Shown piece after piece: positions 35,132-43,625 of a DNA stretch of 64,000 nt (within the stretch, counting starts at the first letter, position 1; each line of letters starts with the position of its first letter). The stretch is from contig CAVWXP010000005.1 in NCBI GenBank assembly GCA_963759175.1, positions 62,001 to 126,000 of the forward strand, in the 5' to 3' direction. The position numbers and the translations under genes were made by a program. The stretch is from SZUA-442 sp963759175 (lineage in GTDB: Bacteria > Actinomycetota > Acidimicrobiia > Spongiisociales > UBA5794). Below the pieces are notes generated by a model that saw only the letters and a program-made list of their open reading frames with translations, was not told where the DNA came from and did not search any database.

Positions 35132-36124
35132 TCAGTTCTGCTCTCCGGCCAGTACACGGTCGATGACCCGCATGTTGGCGACCGCGTCCGCGGGGTCCAC
35201 CGGAACGGGTTCGCCTGCGAGGATCGCCGCTGCAAAGAGTTCGGCTTGAACGGTGTATTGATCCGACGGCGGGAAGGTGATCGTCCTGGTTTCACGGGTC
35301 AGGGGATCGTCCCCTCCCGACGTCAGGGTGATGTGCGTCCCGACGTCGGGTGGGATGTTGAATGGGATCTCGAATTCGATCCGCCCACTCGTCCCCACGA
35401 TGTGGACGCGCTGGTCCGGCTCGGTGCGGATCGAGCATGTGAAGTCCGCTCGACGTCCGTCCGTGAAGCCGAGCAATGCCGACGAGAGAATGTCGATCCC
35501 CATTTCGGGATCCCGATGGATCGCGGCCTGGACCGTGGATGGTTCCTCGTCGAATACCAGGCGGGCCACGTTGATGCAGTAGCAGCCGATGTCCATGACG
35601 GCGCCGCCCCCGTTCGCCAACCGGTTCCGGATGTTCGCCGGGTCATCGTTGAAGTAGCTGAACCAACTCTGGACGGCACGCACCGAGCCGATGGCTCCGG
35701 TACGAACGAGTCGGATCGCCTCGACCCACGTGGGATGGTGGCGATACATGAACGCCTCCTGGAGTCGGATTCCCGCATCGGCGCAGGCCACCACCATGTC
35801 ATGAGCCTGGTCAGCCGTCATGGCGAGAGGCTTCTCGCACAGGATGTGCTTGCCGGCGGCCGCCGCCTTGTAGACCCACTCCGAATGTAGGTCGTTCGGA
35901 AGGGGGATGTACACCGCATCGATGTCATCGGCGTCGAGGAGCTCCTCGTACGAACCGTACGCCTTCGGAATGCCGAGGTCATCGGCGACCCGGCGCGCCG
36001 CTTCCTCGGACCGAGAGGCGATGGCGACGACCGTGCAGTTCGAAGCGCGCTGGATGGCAGGGATGACCTTCTCCGTGCCGATGTTCGCCGTACTCAGGAT
36101 CCCCCAACGCACCGTTGTCACCAT
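35132..36124 (-). CDS. Gfo/Idh/MocA family dehydrogenase (xylose dehydrogenase-like)
   Basis: 330 residues: Rossmann fold VRWGILSTANIGTEKVIPAI, the catalytic lysine in HILCEKPLAMT near residue 97, AFMYRHHPTWVEAI and the GGGAVMDIGCYCINVARLVF segment (catalytic Tyr/Asp region). The pattern of STANI and RHHPTW resembles NADP-dependent D-xylose 1-dehydrogenases and 1,5-anhydro-fructose reductases. It may provide an oxidative branch for a pentose brought in by the neighbouring XylF-type transporter, but this is inference from position. No signal peptide is present. Confidence 0.85.
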   Translation of the reverse strand: MVTTVRWGILSTANIGTEKVIPAIQRASNCTVVAIASRSEEAARRVADDLGIPKAYGSYEELLDADDIDAVYIPLPNDLHSEWVYKAAAAGKHILCEKPLAMTADQAHDMVVACADAGIRLQEAFMYRHHPTWVEAIRLVRTGAIGSVRAVQSWFSYFNDDPANIRNRLANGGGAVMDIGCYCINVARLVFDEEPSTVQAAIHRDPEMGIDILSSALLGFTDGRRADFTCSIRTEPDQRVHIVGTSGRIEFEIPFNIPPDVGTHITLTSGGDDPLTRETRTITFPPSDQYTVQAELFAAAILAGEPVPVDPADAVANMRVIDRVLAGEQN

Positions 36125-36169
36125 GCCCTCCTTTCGTCCCCACGGTAGAGCACGTCGGCACCCATCCGT

Positions 36170-36820
36170 TCAGTCGCTTCGCACGGCGACGATCGACTGC
36201 ATGTGCAGCCCGTCGTCGTGCTTGTCGATGTCGGGGACGAAGGTGTCGAACTCGAGGATGGTGAAGCGGTGCTCCATGACACTGCGGAGGGTTGCGTCGC
36301 TGCGCAGACTGAAGAAGCGGGGCGGTGGATAGAAGTCATCGTCGTAGATGCCCTCCTCGTCACGTCCTCCCCACACACCCATATAGAGGAGGCCGCCCGG
36401 AGCGAGCACGTCGGCGAATCCGTGGAGGACCGACGCGATGTCCGCGGCCGGAACGTGATGGATGCAGTTCATCGCCCACAGGGCGTCGAACGACTGCTCC
36501 GGGAAACCCAGGTCATACATGTCTCGCACATGAGCTTCGATGCCTTTGGTGCGGCACAACGCCACCTGCTCGGGAGACAGATCGGTTGCTACGACGTCGA
36601 TCCCTCGTTCGGCGAACCACGCGCTCGTGTACCCGACGCCCGCTCCCACCTCGAGGAGGCGGGTTCCGTTCGCTGCCCTCAACCGAGCGAGGAAGGCCTC
36701 GGCGATTGGCCACCGCCATTCGGCCTCGCCCATCTCCTGGCGCGAGGCTGCAGCGGCGTCGTAGGAACGGGCGAGCGAGTCACGGAACGCCTCCGGTGGG
36801 CGGGCCGGTCTCAGCTCCAC
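36170..36820 (-). CDS. Class I SAM-dependent methyltransferase
   Basis: 216 residues with the Methyltransf_11/25 core: motif I LLEVGAGVGYTSAWFAERG, acidic loop ATDLSPEQV, motif IV region DALWAMNCIHHV and motif VI LAPGGLLYMGVWGG. The acceptor cannot be deduced. GTG at 36820 has GAGG six bases upstream. It lies 8 bp after the META-domain gene, on the same strand. Confidence 0.8.
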   Translation of the reverse strand: MELRPARPPEAFRDSLARSYDAAAASRQEMGEAEWRWPIAEAFLARLRAANGTRLLEVGAGVGYTSAWFAERGIDVVATDLSPEQVALCRTKGIEAHVRDMYDLGFPEQSFDALWAMNCIHHVPAADIASVLHGFADVLAPGGLLYMGVWGGRDEEGIYDDDFYPPPRFFSLRSDATLRSVMEHRFTILEFDTFVPDIDKHDDGLHMQSIVAVRSD

Positions 36821-36828
36821 GGCGTACC

Positions 36829-37266
36829 TCAGTCGGTGTCGGCTTCCGAGTACTCGACCAGGGCGGTGTCCCCCGAGTAGAGGGTCATGGTGGAGCCATC
36901 GACGGAGAAGCGGTCGGCCCCCGCGAGTGCTGCGAGGTACGCCTGCTCCTGGTCCATCACCGCCGGTTCACACGCCATGAGCGTCGAGCCGAGGGCACCG
37001 AACGTGATGGCGTCGCCGTCGACCTCATAGCCGCCGAAGTAGTTGTTGCAGCTGCCGATCCCCGAGACGCTGCCGTCCTCGAATGTCGCTGTCACGACCG
37101 TGTTCGCAACGAGGGGCGTCAGGGAACCGTCGATGGCGATCTCCTCGGCGACCCACGTGCGGCCTTCGAGATCGTCGGACGTGTTGAACGCGACGACGAT
37201 GAGAAGGAGTGCCGCTGCGCCGGCGAGGGCGAGGGCTCCCCACTTGAGCCAGGTGGTTTCGTGCAT
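36829..37266 (-). CDS. Membrane-anchored META (HslJ-like) domain protein
   Basis: 145 residues: an N-terminal hydrophobic helix (WGALALAGAAALLLIVVAF) that acts as signal anchor, then a META/HslJ domain with LEGRTWVAEEIAIDGSLTPLV, TATFEDGSVSGIGSCNNYFGGYEV and STLMACEPAVMDQEQAYLAAL. The paired Cys (GSCNN and MACEP) are typical of the family. These domains occur in envelope proteins of unknown function, sometimes linked to heat or antibiotic stress. The start MHETTWLKW has GGGGAG upstream; a start 120 bases earlier would read through noncoding leader. Confidence 0.8.
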   Translation of the reverse strand: MHETTWLKWGALALAGAAALLLIVVAFNTSDDLEGRTWVAEEIAIDGSLTPLVANTVVTATFEDGSVSGIGSCNNYFGGYEVDGDAITFGALGSTLMACEPAVMDQEQAYLAALAGADRFSVDGSTMTLYSGDTALVEYSEADTD

Positions 37267-37347
37267 CCCATTCTCCCCTTGGTGGATCGAGCCGAAGTGT
37301 AGATGTGCCACGCCGATCGCGATCGATGTTCGAGCCCGAAAACGGAG

Positions 37348-37377
37348 AGGGACCCGGAGCGTGTGCTCCGGGTCCCT
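37348..37377 (-). terminator. Terminator of the FAS1 gene
   Basis: A perfect 13-bp stem (AGGGACCCGGAGC / GCTCCGGGTCCCT) with a 4-base loop lies 45 bp after the FAS1 stop. On the minus strand it is followed by CTCCGTTTTCGG, a short U-run. Confidence 0.75.
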
Positions 37378-37421
37378 ACTCGTCATATGCAGGGTTCTAC
37401 GCCCTGCTCGGTGGTGAGGTC

Positions 37422-38493
37422 CTACGCCGCAGGCAGGAGGACTGCGTCGATGACGTGGATCACGCCATTGCTTGCAACCACATCGGGCTGGATGACCGTT
37501 GCGCTCTCGTTGATGTTGACGAAGCCGTCGTTCACCTCGACCAAGAGGGTGCCGCCCTCGAGGAGCGTGGGAAGGGCATCGATCGGGGCAGCTGCGATGA
37601 CATCCTCAGCCAGGAAGACACCGGGTGCCACGTGGTAGAGCAGGATGTTCGTCAGGTCCTCGCTGGCGAGGAGCTCCTCGGGGGTGAGGCCGAGTGCTTC
37701 GAGTGCAGCTGCGAACGCAGCATCGGTCGGGGCGAACACGGTGAGCTCCTGGTTCGGATCGCTCAGCGCCTCGAGGACGGCCGGGTCGGCAGCCTGGACA
37801 GCGGCGAGCAGGATCGTGAACTCGGCGGGATCGGCCGAGGCGAGCTCGACGACGATCTCAGCGATGGTCGGGTCCATCGGTGCTTCGGTCGTGGTCGTGG
37901 TCTCTTCCGGAACCGTCGTGGTCGTGGTCTCTTCCGGAGCGGCGACACCGAGTGCCTCAGCAACCGTCGGGGGGAGCAGGACGCCGTTGATGACGTGCAC
38001 GATGCCGTTGTCGGCAGCGAGGTCAGGAGAAACGACCTGCGCCTCGTTGATCGAGATCGTGCCACCGTCGACGGTCACGAGGATGGACTCACCCTGGAGG
38101 GTGGGCACTTCCTGGCCATCGAGGGTTGCGACGACCGAGCTGTCGGCTTCCTGTCCCAACACGTGGTAGGTCAGGATCTCCGTCAACGTGGCGGTATCGG
38201 CGAGCAGTTCTTCAGCCGTGATGCCGAGCGCCTCGAATGCAGCTTCGAACGCGGCATCGGTGGGTGCGAGGACCGTGAACGGACCTTCACCCTCGAGGGT
38301 CTCGGTGAGACCGGCCGCATCGATGGCGGCGATCAACGTGGAGAACTGACCGGCTTCAACAGCCAGGTCGAGTACGGATGTGTCTGTCATCGGCGACCGT
38401 CGTGGTCGTCGTTTCTTCGGAATCACTCGAACACGCAGCAACGACCAAGGCGAAAACTGCGATCAGAGCGATGAGGGAGAATCGCTTCTTCAT
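37422..38493 (-). CDS. Lipoprotein with two fasciclin (FAS1) domains, apparent frameshift after the signal peptide
   Basis: The N-terminus MKKRFSLIALIAVFALVVAACSSDSEETTTTTV is a clear lipoprotein signal, but it is in a different frame from the body. Deleting one base near 38386-38394 joins it to DTSVLDLAVEAGQFSTLIA. The body holds two FAS1 domains (about residues 40-170 and 195-325), each with FTVLAPTDAAFEAAFEALG / VFAPTDAAFAAALEALG (H1) and HVINGVLLPP / HVIDAVLLPA (H2). They are separated by two ETTTTT repeats. FAS1 proteins mediate adhesion at the cell surface. Reading the intact body alone from an internal start would give a cytoplasmic protein, which is unlikely, so the shift is either a mutation or a sequence error. 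Confidence 0.82.
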
Positions 38494-38634
38494 GGTGTGT
38501 ATGTCCCTTTCTGAGAGTCCGCCACTCGGCGAACAACCCATCTACGGAACGCACCACGAAGGTGGATGAACCAATCGTCGCGCATCTCTCCGACCAGCCC
38601 CGCCCGGATGCCAAGCGACCGGCGGGATGCGCGG

Positions 38635-38662
38635 GCGAGGGCACCCTCCCGGATGCCCTCGC
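38635..38662 (-). terminator. Hairpin downstream of the Hsp20 gene
   Basis: A 9-bp perfect stem (GCGAGGGCA / TGCCCTCGC) with a 10-base loop lies 21 bp after the hsp20 stop. No U-run is present on the minus strand, so termination strength is uncertain. Confidence 0.5.
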
Positions 38663-38683
38663 TCCACGGAGACGGAAGTCGCC

Positions 38684-39112
38684 CTATGACGCCGTGGCCT
38701 CGATGGCCTCCGGTGCCGAAGTGACCGATACCTCGATCTTCTGTGGCTTGGCCTCTTCCTTGATGGGGATGAGGATCGTCAGAACACCGTTGTCGTACGA
38801 CGCCGAAACGGCGCCACCATCGAGGCGATCACCGAGTCGAACCGACCGGCTGTGGATGCCGGTGGGACGCTCGCGCAGCATCCAGTTGGCACCAACCGTG
38901 TCCTCGAACGAGCGCTGTGCCCTCACGGTGAGGATCTTGTCCTCGACGGTGATGTCGAGGTCATCGGAATCCACGCCGGGGAGGTCGAACCTCAGGGTGT
39001 AGACATCATCCTTCTCGAACGCGTCGAGCGGCATGCGTCCACCGCGCCATGTGCTACCGACTGCCGACAGCATGCGGTCCATCTCGTCGAATGGGTCCAT
39101 GAAACGGGTCAC
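38684..39112 (-). CDS. Small heat shock protein, Hsp20/alpha-crystallin family
   Basis: 142 residues centred on an alpha-crystallin domain (about 38-130): DVYTLRFDLPGVDSDDLDITVEDKILTVRAQR at the start, RSVRLGDRLDGGAVSASYDNGVLTILIPI at the end, containing the conserved A-x-x-x-NGVL signature. An I-x-V motif (KIEVSV) follows in the C-terminal tail. It is an ATP-independent holdase that keeps unfolded proteins soluble. The GTG start is supported by AAGGAGG four bases upstream. A good promoter with an inverted repeat lies about 70-100 bp upstream, consistent with stress control. Confidence 0.9.
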   Translation of the reverse strand: MTRFMDPFDEMDRMLSAVGSTWRGGRMPLDAFEKDDVYTLRFDLPGVDSDDLDITVEDKILTVRAQRSFEDTVGANWMLRERPTGIHSRSVRLGDRLDGGAVSASYDNGVLTILIPIKEEAKPQKIEVSVTSAPEAIEATAS

Positions 39113-39162
39113 GTTTCCTCCTTGTTGATCTGGTCCTGGGCCGGTTCACCCACCGGCAGAGT

Positions 39163-39210
39163 CTTGAGTGCTCATGTAATGTTATATGACATGACTCATA
39201 TCTTTGTCAA
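39163..39210 (-). promoter_or_regulatory. hsp20 promoter with flanking inverted repeat
   Basis: On the minus strand TTGACA (39210-39205) and TATAAC (39186-39181) are 18 bases apart. An inverted repeat, TGAG-N4-CATGT ... ACATG-N2-CTCA (about 39166-39198), straddles the -10 box. One CTTGAGT half-site of the HspR/HAIR type is present at 39163, but its partner is not at the usual 7-base spacing, so the regulator is unknown. Confidence 0.6.
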
Positions 39211-39338
39211 CATCCTATGTAGATCGTGTATTCCCAGGGACACCGACACGACATTGATCGGCGCGTTCGGACCGGGTAGCTCGTCAGGTCCCCAGTGGTG
39301 GGCGGCTCGATCAACCCCCTGATAGGCTTCCGACATCC

Positions 39339-39657
<319 letters not shown>

Positions 39658-39696
39658 CGACTCAGCCGAACACCCCGAAACATCGCAGCACTCAAC

Positions 39697-40783
39697 CTGC
39701 GATCCCGGGTCCGCAGCGACGATCCAGGTGGATCGCGCAGGCACACGAAGACGAGAGCTGATCACGCACGACAATCCCCCTGGCTCGCAATCTCGCCCGT
39801 CCCCCTCAAAGGGGGACCGAGCTCCACACCAGACCACACACCACATGCGACCCAAGAGCCGCCACGATCTCGTCCCCCTCTTGAAACAGGAGCCAAGCAT
39901 TCAGTCCCCCTTTCAAGGGGAGCCATGCTTCAGTCCCCCTTTGAAGGGGGACGGCAGAGGAGCGCAGCGACGATGCAGGGGGATTCCCCAACGCGCAAGA
40001 CCTCGAAACATCCACACCACCTCGATCCCGGGAGCGCAGCGACGATGCAGCGGGATCGGCAGGCACACGAAGACGAGAGCTGATCACGCACGACAATCCC
40101 CCTGGCTCGCAAGCTCGCCCGTCCCCCTTCAAAGGGGGACCGACTCCACGCCAGACCAAACACCACAACGACCCAAGAGCCGCCACGATCTCGTCCCCCT
40201 CTTGAGAGAGCCAAGCTTCAGTCCCCCTTTCAAGGGGAGCCATGCTTCAGTCCCCCTTTGAAGGGGAGCCATGCTTCAGTCCCCCTTTGAAGGGGGACGG
40301 CAGAGGAGCGCAGCGACGATGCAGGGGGATTCCCCAACGCGCCAAGACCTCGAAACATCCACACCACCTCGATCCCGGGAGCGCAGCGACGATGCAGGGG
40401 GATCGGCAGGCACACGAAGACGAGAGCTGATCACGCACGACAATCCCCCTGGCTCGCAAGCTCGCCCGTCCCCCTTCAAAGGGGGACTGACTGGATGACA
40501 GACCACCACGACGACCCGGGCAGATCACGTACGACAATCCCCCTGGCTCACTCAAGCTCGCCCGTCCCCCTTCAAAGGGGGACTGACTGGATGACAGACC
40601 ACCACGACGACCCGGGCAGATCACGTACGACAATCCCCCTGGCTCGCAAGCTCGCCCGTCCCCCTTCAAAGGGGGACTGACTGGATGACAGACCACCACG
40701 ACGACCCGGGCAGATCACCCGCGACAATCCCCCTGGCTCACTCCGCTCGCCCGTCACCCTTCAAAGGGGGACCAACACCCGGG
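39697..40783. repeat. Palindromic GTCCCCCTTTGAAGGGGGAC repeat array, second locus
   Basis: About 1.1 kb without a credible gene, containing at least ten GTCCCCCTT...AAGGGGGAC palindromes. It includes direct tandem units of 94-97 bp (the TGACTGGATGACAGACCACC start recurs near 40486, 40583 and 40677) and longer duplicated blocks with ACGACAATCCCCCTGGCTC. The module is the reverse complement of the one at 25.1-25.9 kb. It again fills a convergent gap, here between a tRNA and a binding-protein gene. Open frames across it are repeat artefacts. Confidence 0.82.
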
Positions 40784-42505
40784 CTACTCGCCTGTTCGTT
40801 GCCAGGTCTCGAGGTTCCAGGTGACGTCGGATCGGGAGCCATTCGGGATCACGCCCTCAGCGGTATCGGGCCACCAACCGACGTGGTCTGAGCGATGGAA
40901 GAGCGGTATCACCGGAAGGTCGTCGGCGAGGATGGCCTCGGCCTCGGCAAGAAGGACCTCGAACCGTTCGGGATCGGCGGTCGTGCGGAGCTCTTCGAGG
41001 ATCTCGCTGTACCGCTCAGTCGCCGGGTCGTCCCAGCCACCGACGTCGGCGAAGTCTGCTGTCGAGGCGGGATCGAACAGATCTGCCACGGCGATGGCGT
41101 TCGCATACCCCCCGTCGTTGACCCACGCCCACAACCCGATGTCGAAGGTGCCCTGCGCAAGGGTCTCGCCGAAGAAGATCACCGAGTCCAGGTAGATCGG
41201 CTCGTAGCGGATCCCGACGTCGGAGAACGCCTGGTCGAGGGCGTCGCCGATACGGATCCGATAGTCCCCGTTCCCAGTCGTCGTGAGGACCGCAGACACC
41301 TGCTCGCCGAAGGCACTGTCATCCGTCCGCCAATCGACGAGGGACGACGCGATCGCCGGGTCGAAGGGATAGCGATCCCAAGCCGACCCACCCAGGGGCA
41401 CCAACAACCCCGGGGTCTCGGGCGACCACGGCACCATCGTCTCGGCAAGGAGGGAGGGTCGATCGATGGCGTGGGCAACTGCCCTTCGATAGTCGAGTTG
41501 ATCGTTCGACGATGACGGGTTCACCGCATCCCGAGCATCGGAGAACTGGAACGTGAGCTGCTCGACCACAGGTGTCGGCGTCGCTGCGATGTTTGCGCCG
41601 TCCGCTTCTGCGGCACGCGCCGCGTCGAGCTCCACGGGATCCGGCTCGAGCTTGGCGACGTCGGCTTCCCTTGCCACGAAGGCCGCACTCGCGGTCTGCG
41701 CTCCTTCGCCGAAGACGGTGGCAACGACGGTGAGCCCATCGAGGTAGGGCAGACTCCGTCCCTCGTCGTCGGAACGTCCGTACGACTCGTTGCGGGTGAA
41801 CGTGACGCGAGCGATCTGCCCGTTCTGCTCCTCGACCTCGTCGACGACGAACGGTCCCCCCGATGGCCAGGACGCACCGTCGGAGGTGATGATGTCCACG
41901 CCACCGAGGACGTGGCTCGGCAGGATGATCCACAGCGCATCCTCGAACGCGAGATTCGGCTCGGCAAAGGTGATGAACGCGAGATCCTCGACGCCATCGG
42001 CGGCAACAACCGTCGACATGATCGGGTCGACCCCGCCGACACCGGAGATGGCGAGATCACGCATCGTCTCGGCGGTGAAGACCAGGTCGTCACCGGTGAT
42101 CGGAACACCGTCACTCCACATCGCCCCGGTGCGTACCTCGTAGCGCACCGTCATCGATCCGTCGTCGTTGATCTCGATGGCGCCAAGGTCGGAGGGCAGG
42201 CCGCTGACGACGTCGGGGATCCGGTCCCACGTCCCTGGTTCGATGTCGTAGACGGTGGCCCACACGGCGTTGCCTGCCAGTCGTGACAGGCCGGCATCGG
42301 GAGCGAAGGGATTGAGGGGACCGATGGGACCGCTGGTCGCGATCGTCAACGATCCCCCGAGGCCATCGGGAGCGGTGGAGGTCGTCGGCGCGAGTGTCGT
42401 CGTCGAGACATCCGCCGCGGTGGTCGAGGTCGTCGTGACGGCGTCATCGGGCGTGCAAGCGACACCGACGAGGGCGATGGCAGCGAGGGCGACGAAACGG
42501 CGCAT
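40784..42505 (-). CDS. Family 5 extracellular solute-binding lipoprotein (peptide/nickel/oligosaccharide ABC type)
   Basis: 573 residues: lipoprotein signal MRRFVALAAIALVGVACTP, a Thr-rich linker (TTTSTTAADVSTTTLAPTT), then an SBP_bac_5 domain from GGSLTIATSGPIGPLNPF through VRYEVRTGAMWSDGVPITGDDLVFT (family signature) to RRAVAHAIDRPSLLAETM. Such proteins bind peptides, nickel chelates or oligosaccharides for Opp/Dpp-type importers. No matching permease or ATPase genes are nearby, so it is an orphan that may use a transporter encoded elsewhere. It starts 33 bp after the Gfo/Idh gene and may be the last gene of that operon; a GTG at 42532 is an alternative start. Confidence 0.83.
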   Translation of the reverse strand: MRRFVALAAIALVGVACTPDDAVTTTSTTAADVSTTTLAPTTSTAPDGLGGSLTIATSGPIGPLNPFAPDAGLSRLAGNAVWATVYDIEPGTWDRIPDVVSGLPSDLGAIEINDDGSMTVRYEVRTGAMWSDGVPITGDDLVFTAETMRDLAISGVGGVDPIMSTVVAADGVEDLAFITFAEPNLAFEDALWIILPSHVLGGVDIITSDGASWPSGGPFVVDEVEEQNGQIARVTFTRNESYGRSDDEGRSLPYLDGLTVVATVFGEGAQTASAAFVAREADVAKLEPDPVELDAARAAEADGANIAATPTPVVEQLTFQFSDARDAVNPSSSNDQLDYRRAVAHAIDRPSLLAETMVPWSPETPGLLVPLGGSAWDRYPFDPAIASSLVDWRTDDSAFGEQVSAVLTTTGNGDYRIRIGDALDQAFSDVGIRYEPIYLDSVIFFGETLAQGTFDIGLWAWVNDGGYANAIAVADLFDPASTADFADVGGWDDPATERYSEILEELRTTADPERFEVLLAEAEAILADDLPVIPLFHRSDHVGWWPDTAEGVIPNGSRSDVTWNLETWQRTGE

Positions 42506-42538
42506 CGTTCGACGATACCCAGCAGCCGCCACCAGCGA

Positions 42539-43612
42539 TCAGGAGTTGCCGAGTACCTCGGACATCAGGACGGCTCGGCCCTCGTCGATCGAGCGATGCG
42601 CAGCCACCCCGATGGCGACGGACAGCAATCCCTCCTCGAGAGTCACTTTGGGTGGTGTGCCGTTGACGATGGCGTCGTAGAAGTCGAGGTGCTCGAGGTA
42701 CGACGAACCCTCGTGCAAGCCCTCGTAGGCGACGCGCTCATCGTGGATCGGGATCGCTTCGGACCGACGACCCTCGCGGTGGGAGATCCGGATGTAGCTC
42801 TCGGGGACGAACGCTTCGACCTTGGCGATCTCACCGGTGACCGCGAGCTCCTGTTCGTTGGGTGACCCCTCGGCGAACATGCACAGGTCCAGCAGCGCCC
42901 TCGCTCCGCCCTCGTACTCCACGATGACGTAGCCGTTGTCGAGGATGTCGGGAACCCGGCCTTCGTAGACCTCGTCGAGGTGGTTGACGTCCTGGGCCCC
43001 GGACGCCATCACACGCACTGGACGTTCACCGATGACGAGGTTCATCAGGTCGAAGAAGTGACAGCACTTCTCCACGAAGGTGCCACCCGTGTTCTCGGAG
43101 AATCGGTTCCAGTCACCGACTTTCGGGAGGAACGGGAACCGATGCTCGCGGATGGCGACCATGCGCGGCGTTCCAACAGTGCCCCGGCGCACCTCCTCGA
43201 GCATCGCGGCGATAGCCGGCTTGTAGCGGTACTCGAGGCCCATCCAGGCAACGGCCGGATAGTCACGTGCGGCGGCGACGACCCGCTGGGCATCCTCGAC
43301 CGTCGTGCACAACGGTTTCTCGGAGAGGAAGTGGACACCGGAGTCGATCACATCCATGAGGATCTCGGCATGGGTGTAGTTCGGGGCCACCATGACGACC
43401 GCATCGACGAGGCCCGAACCGAGGAGGTCCTTGTGGTCGACGAACACGGCCTCGTCCGGGAGGTCGGCGACCTTTTGTCCCGTGCGGCGGGATCCCTCAT
43501 CGGGGTCCGAAATGGCGGTCACGTGCGCACCGTCGATGGCGTTGATGTTCTCGATGTGCTCGATACCCATCATGCCGGTGCCGATGACGCCGTAGCGGAT
43601 GTTCGTTGTCAC
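42539..43612 (-). CDS. Gfo/Idh/MocA family oxidoreductase
   Basis: 357 residues with the Rossmann motif IRYGVIGTGMMGIEHIENI, catalytic lysine in VHFLSEKPLCTT, and the C-terminal FVEKCCHFFDLMNLVIGERPVRV, which carries the substrate-side His. The GTG start (VTTNIRYG) is used, with GAGG about eight bases upstream; the frame is open further upstream but that part is shadow of the isomerase gene. It is probably co-transcribed with the isomerase, aldolase and kinase genes before it, and would reduce or oxidise an intermediate of the same sugar pathway. Confidence 0.84.
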   Translation of the reverse strand: MTTNIRYGVIGTGMMGIEHIENINAIDGAHVTAISDPDEGSRRTGQKVADLPDEAVFVDHKDLLGSGLVDAVVMVAPNYTHAEILMDVIDSGVHFLSEKPLCTTVEDAQRVVAAARDYPAVAWMGLEYRYKPAIAAMLEEVRRGTVGTPRMVAIREHRFPFLPKVGDWNRFSENTGGTFVEKCCHFFDLMNLVIGERPVRVMASGAQDVNHLDEVYEGRVPDILDNGYVIVEYEGGARALLDLCMFAEGSPNEQELAVTGEIAKVEAFVPESYIRISHREGRRSEAIPIHDERVAYEGLHEGSSYLEHLDFYDAIVNGTPPKVTLEEGLLSVAIGVAAHRSIDEGRAVLMSEVLGNS

Positions 43613-43625
43613 TGTGTACCTCGGT

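Noticed and set aside
39163..39169. HspR HAIR element at the hsp20 promoter
   Set aside because: Only one CTTGAGT half is present; the partner half is 24 bases away and mismatched instead of 7.
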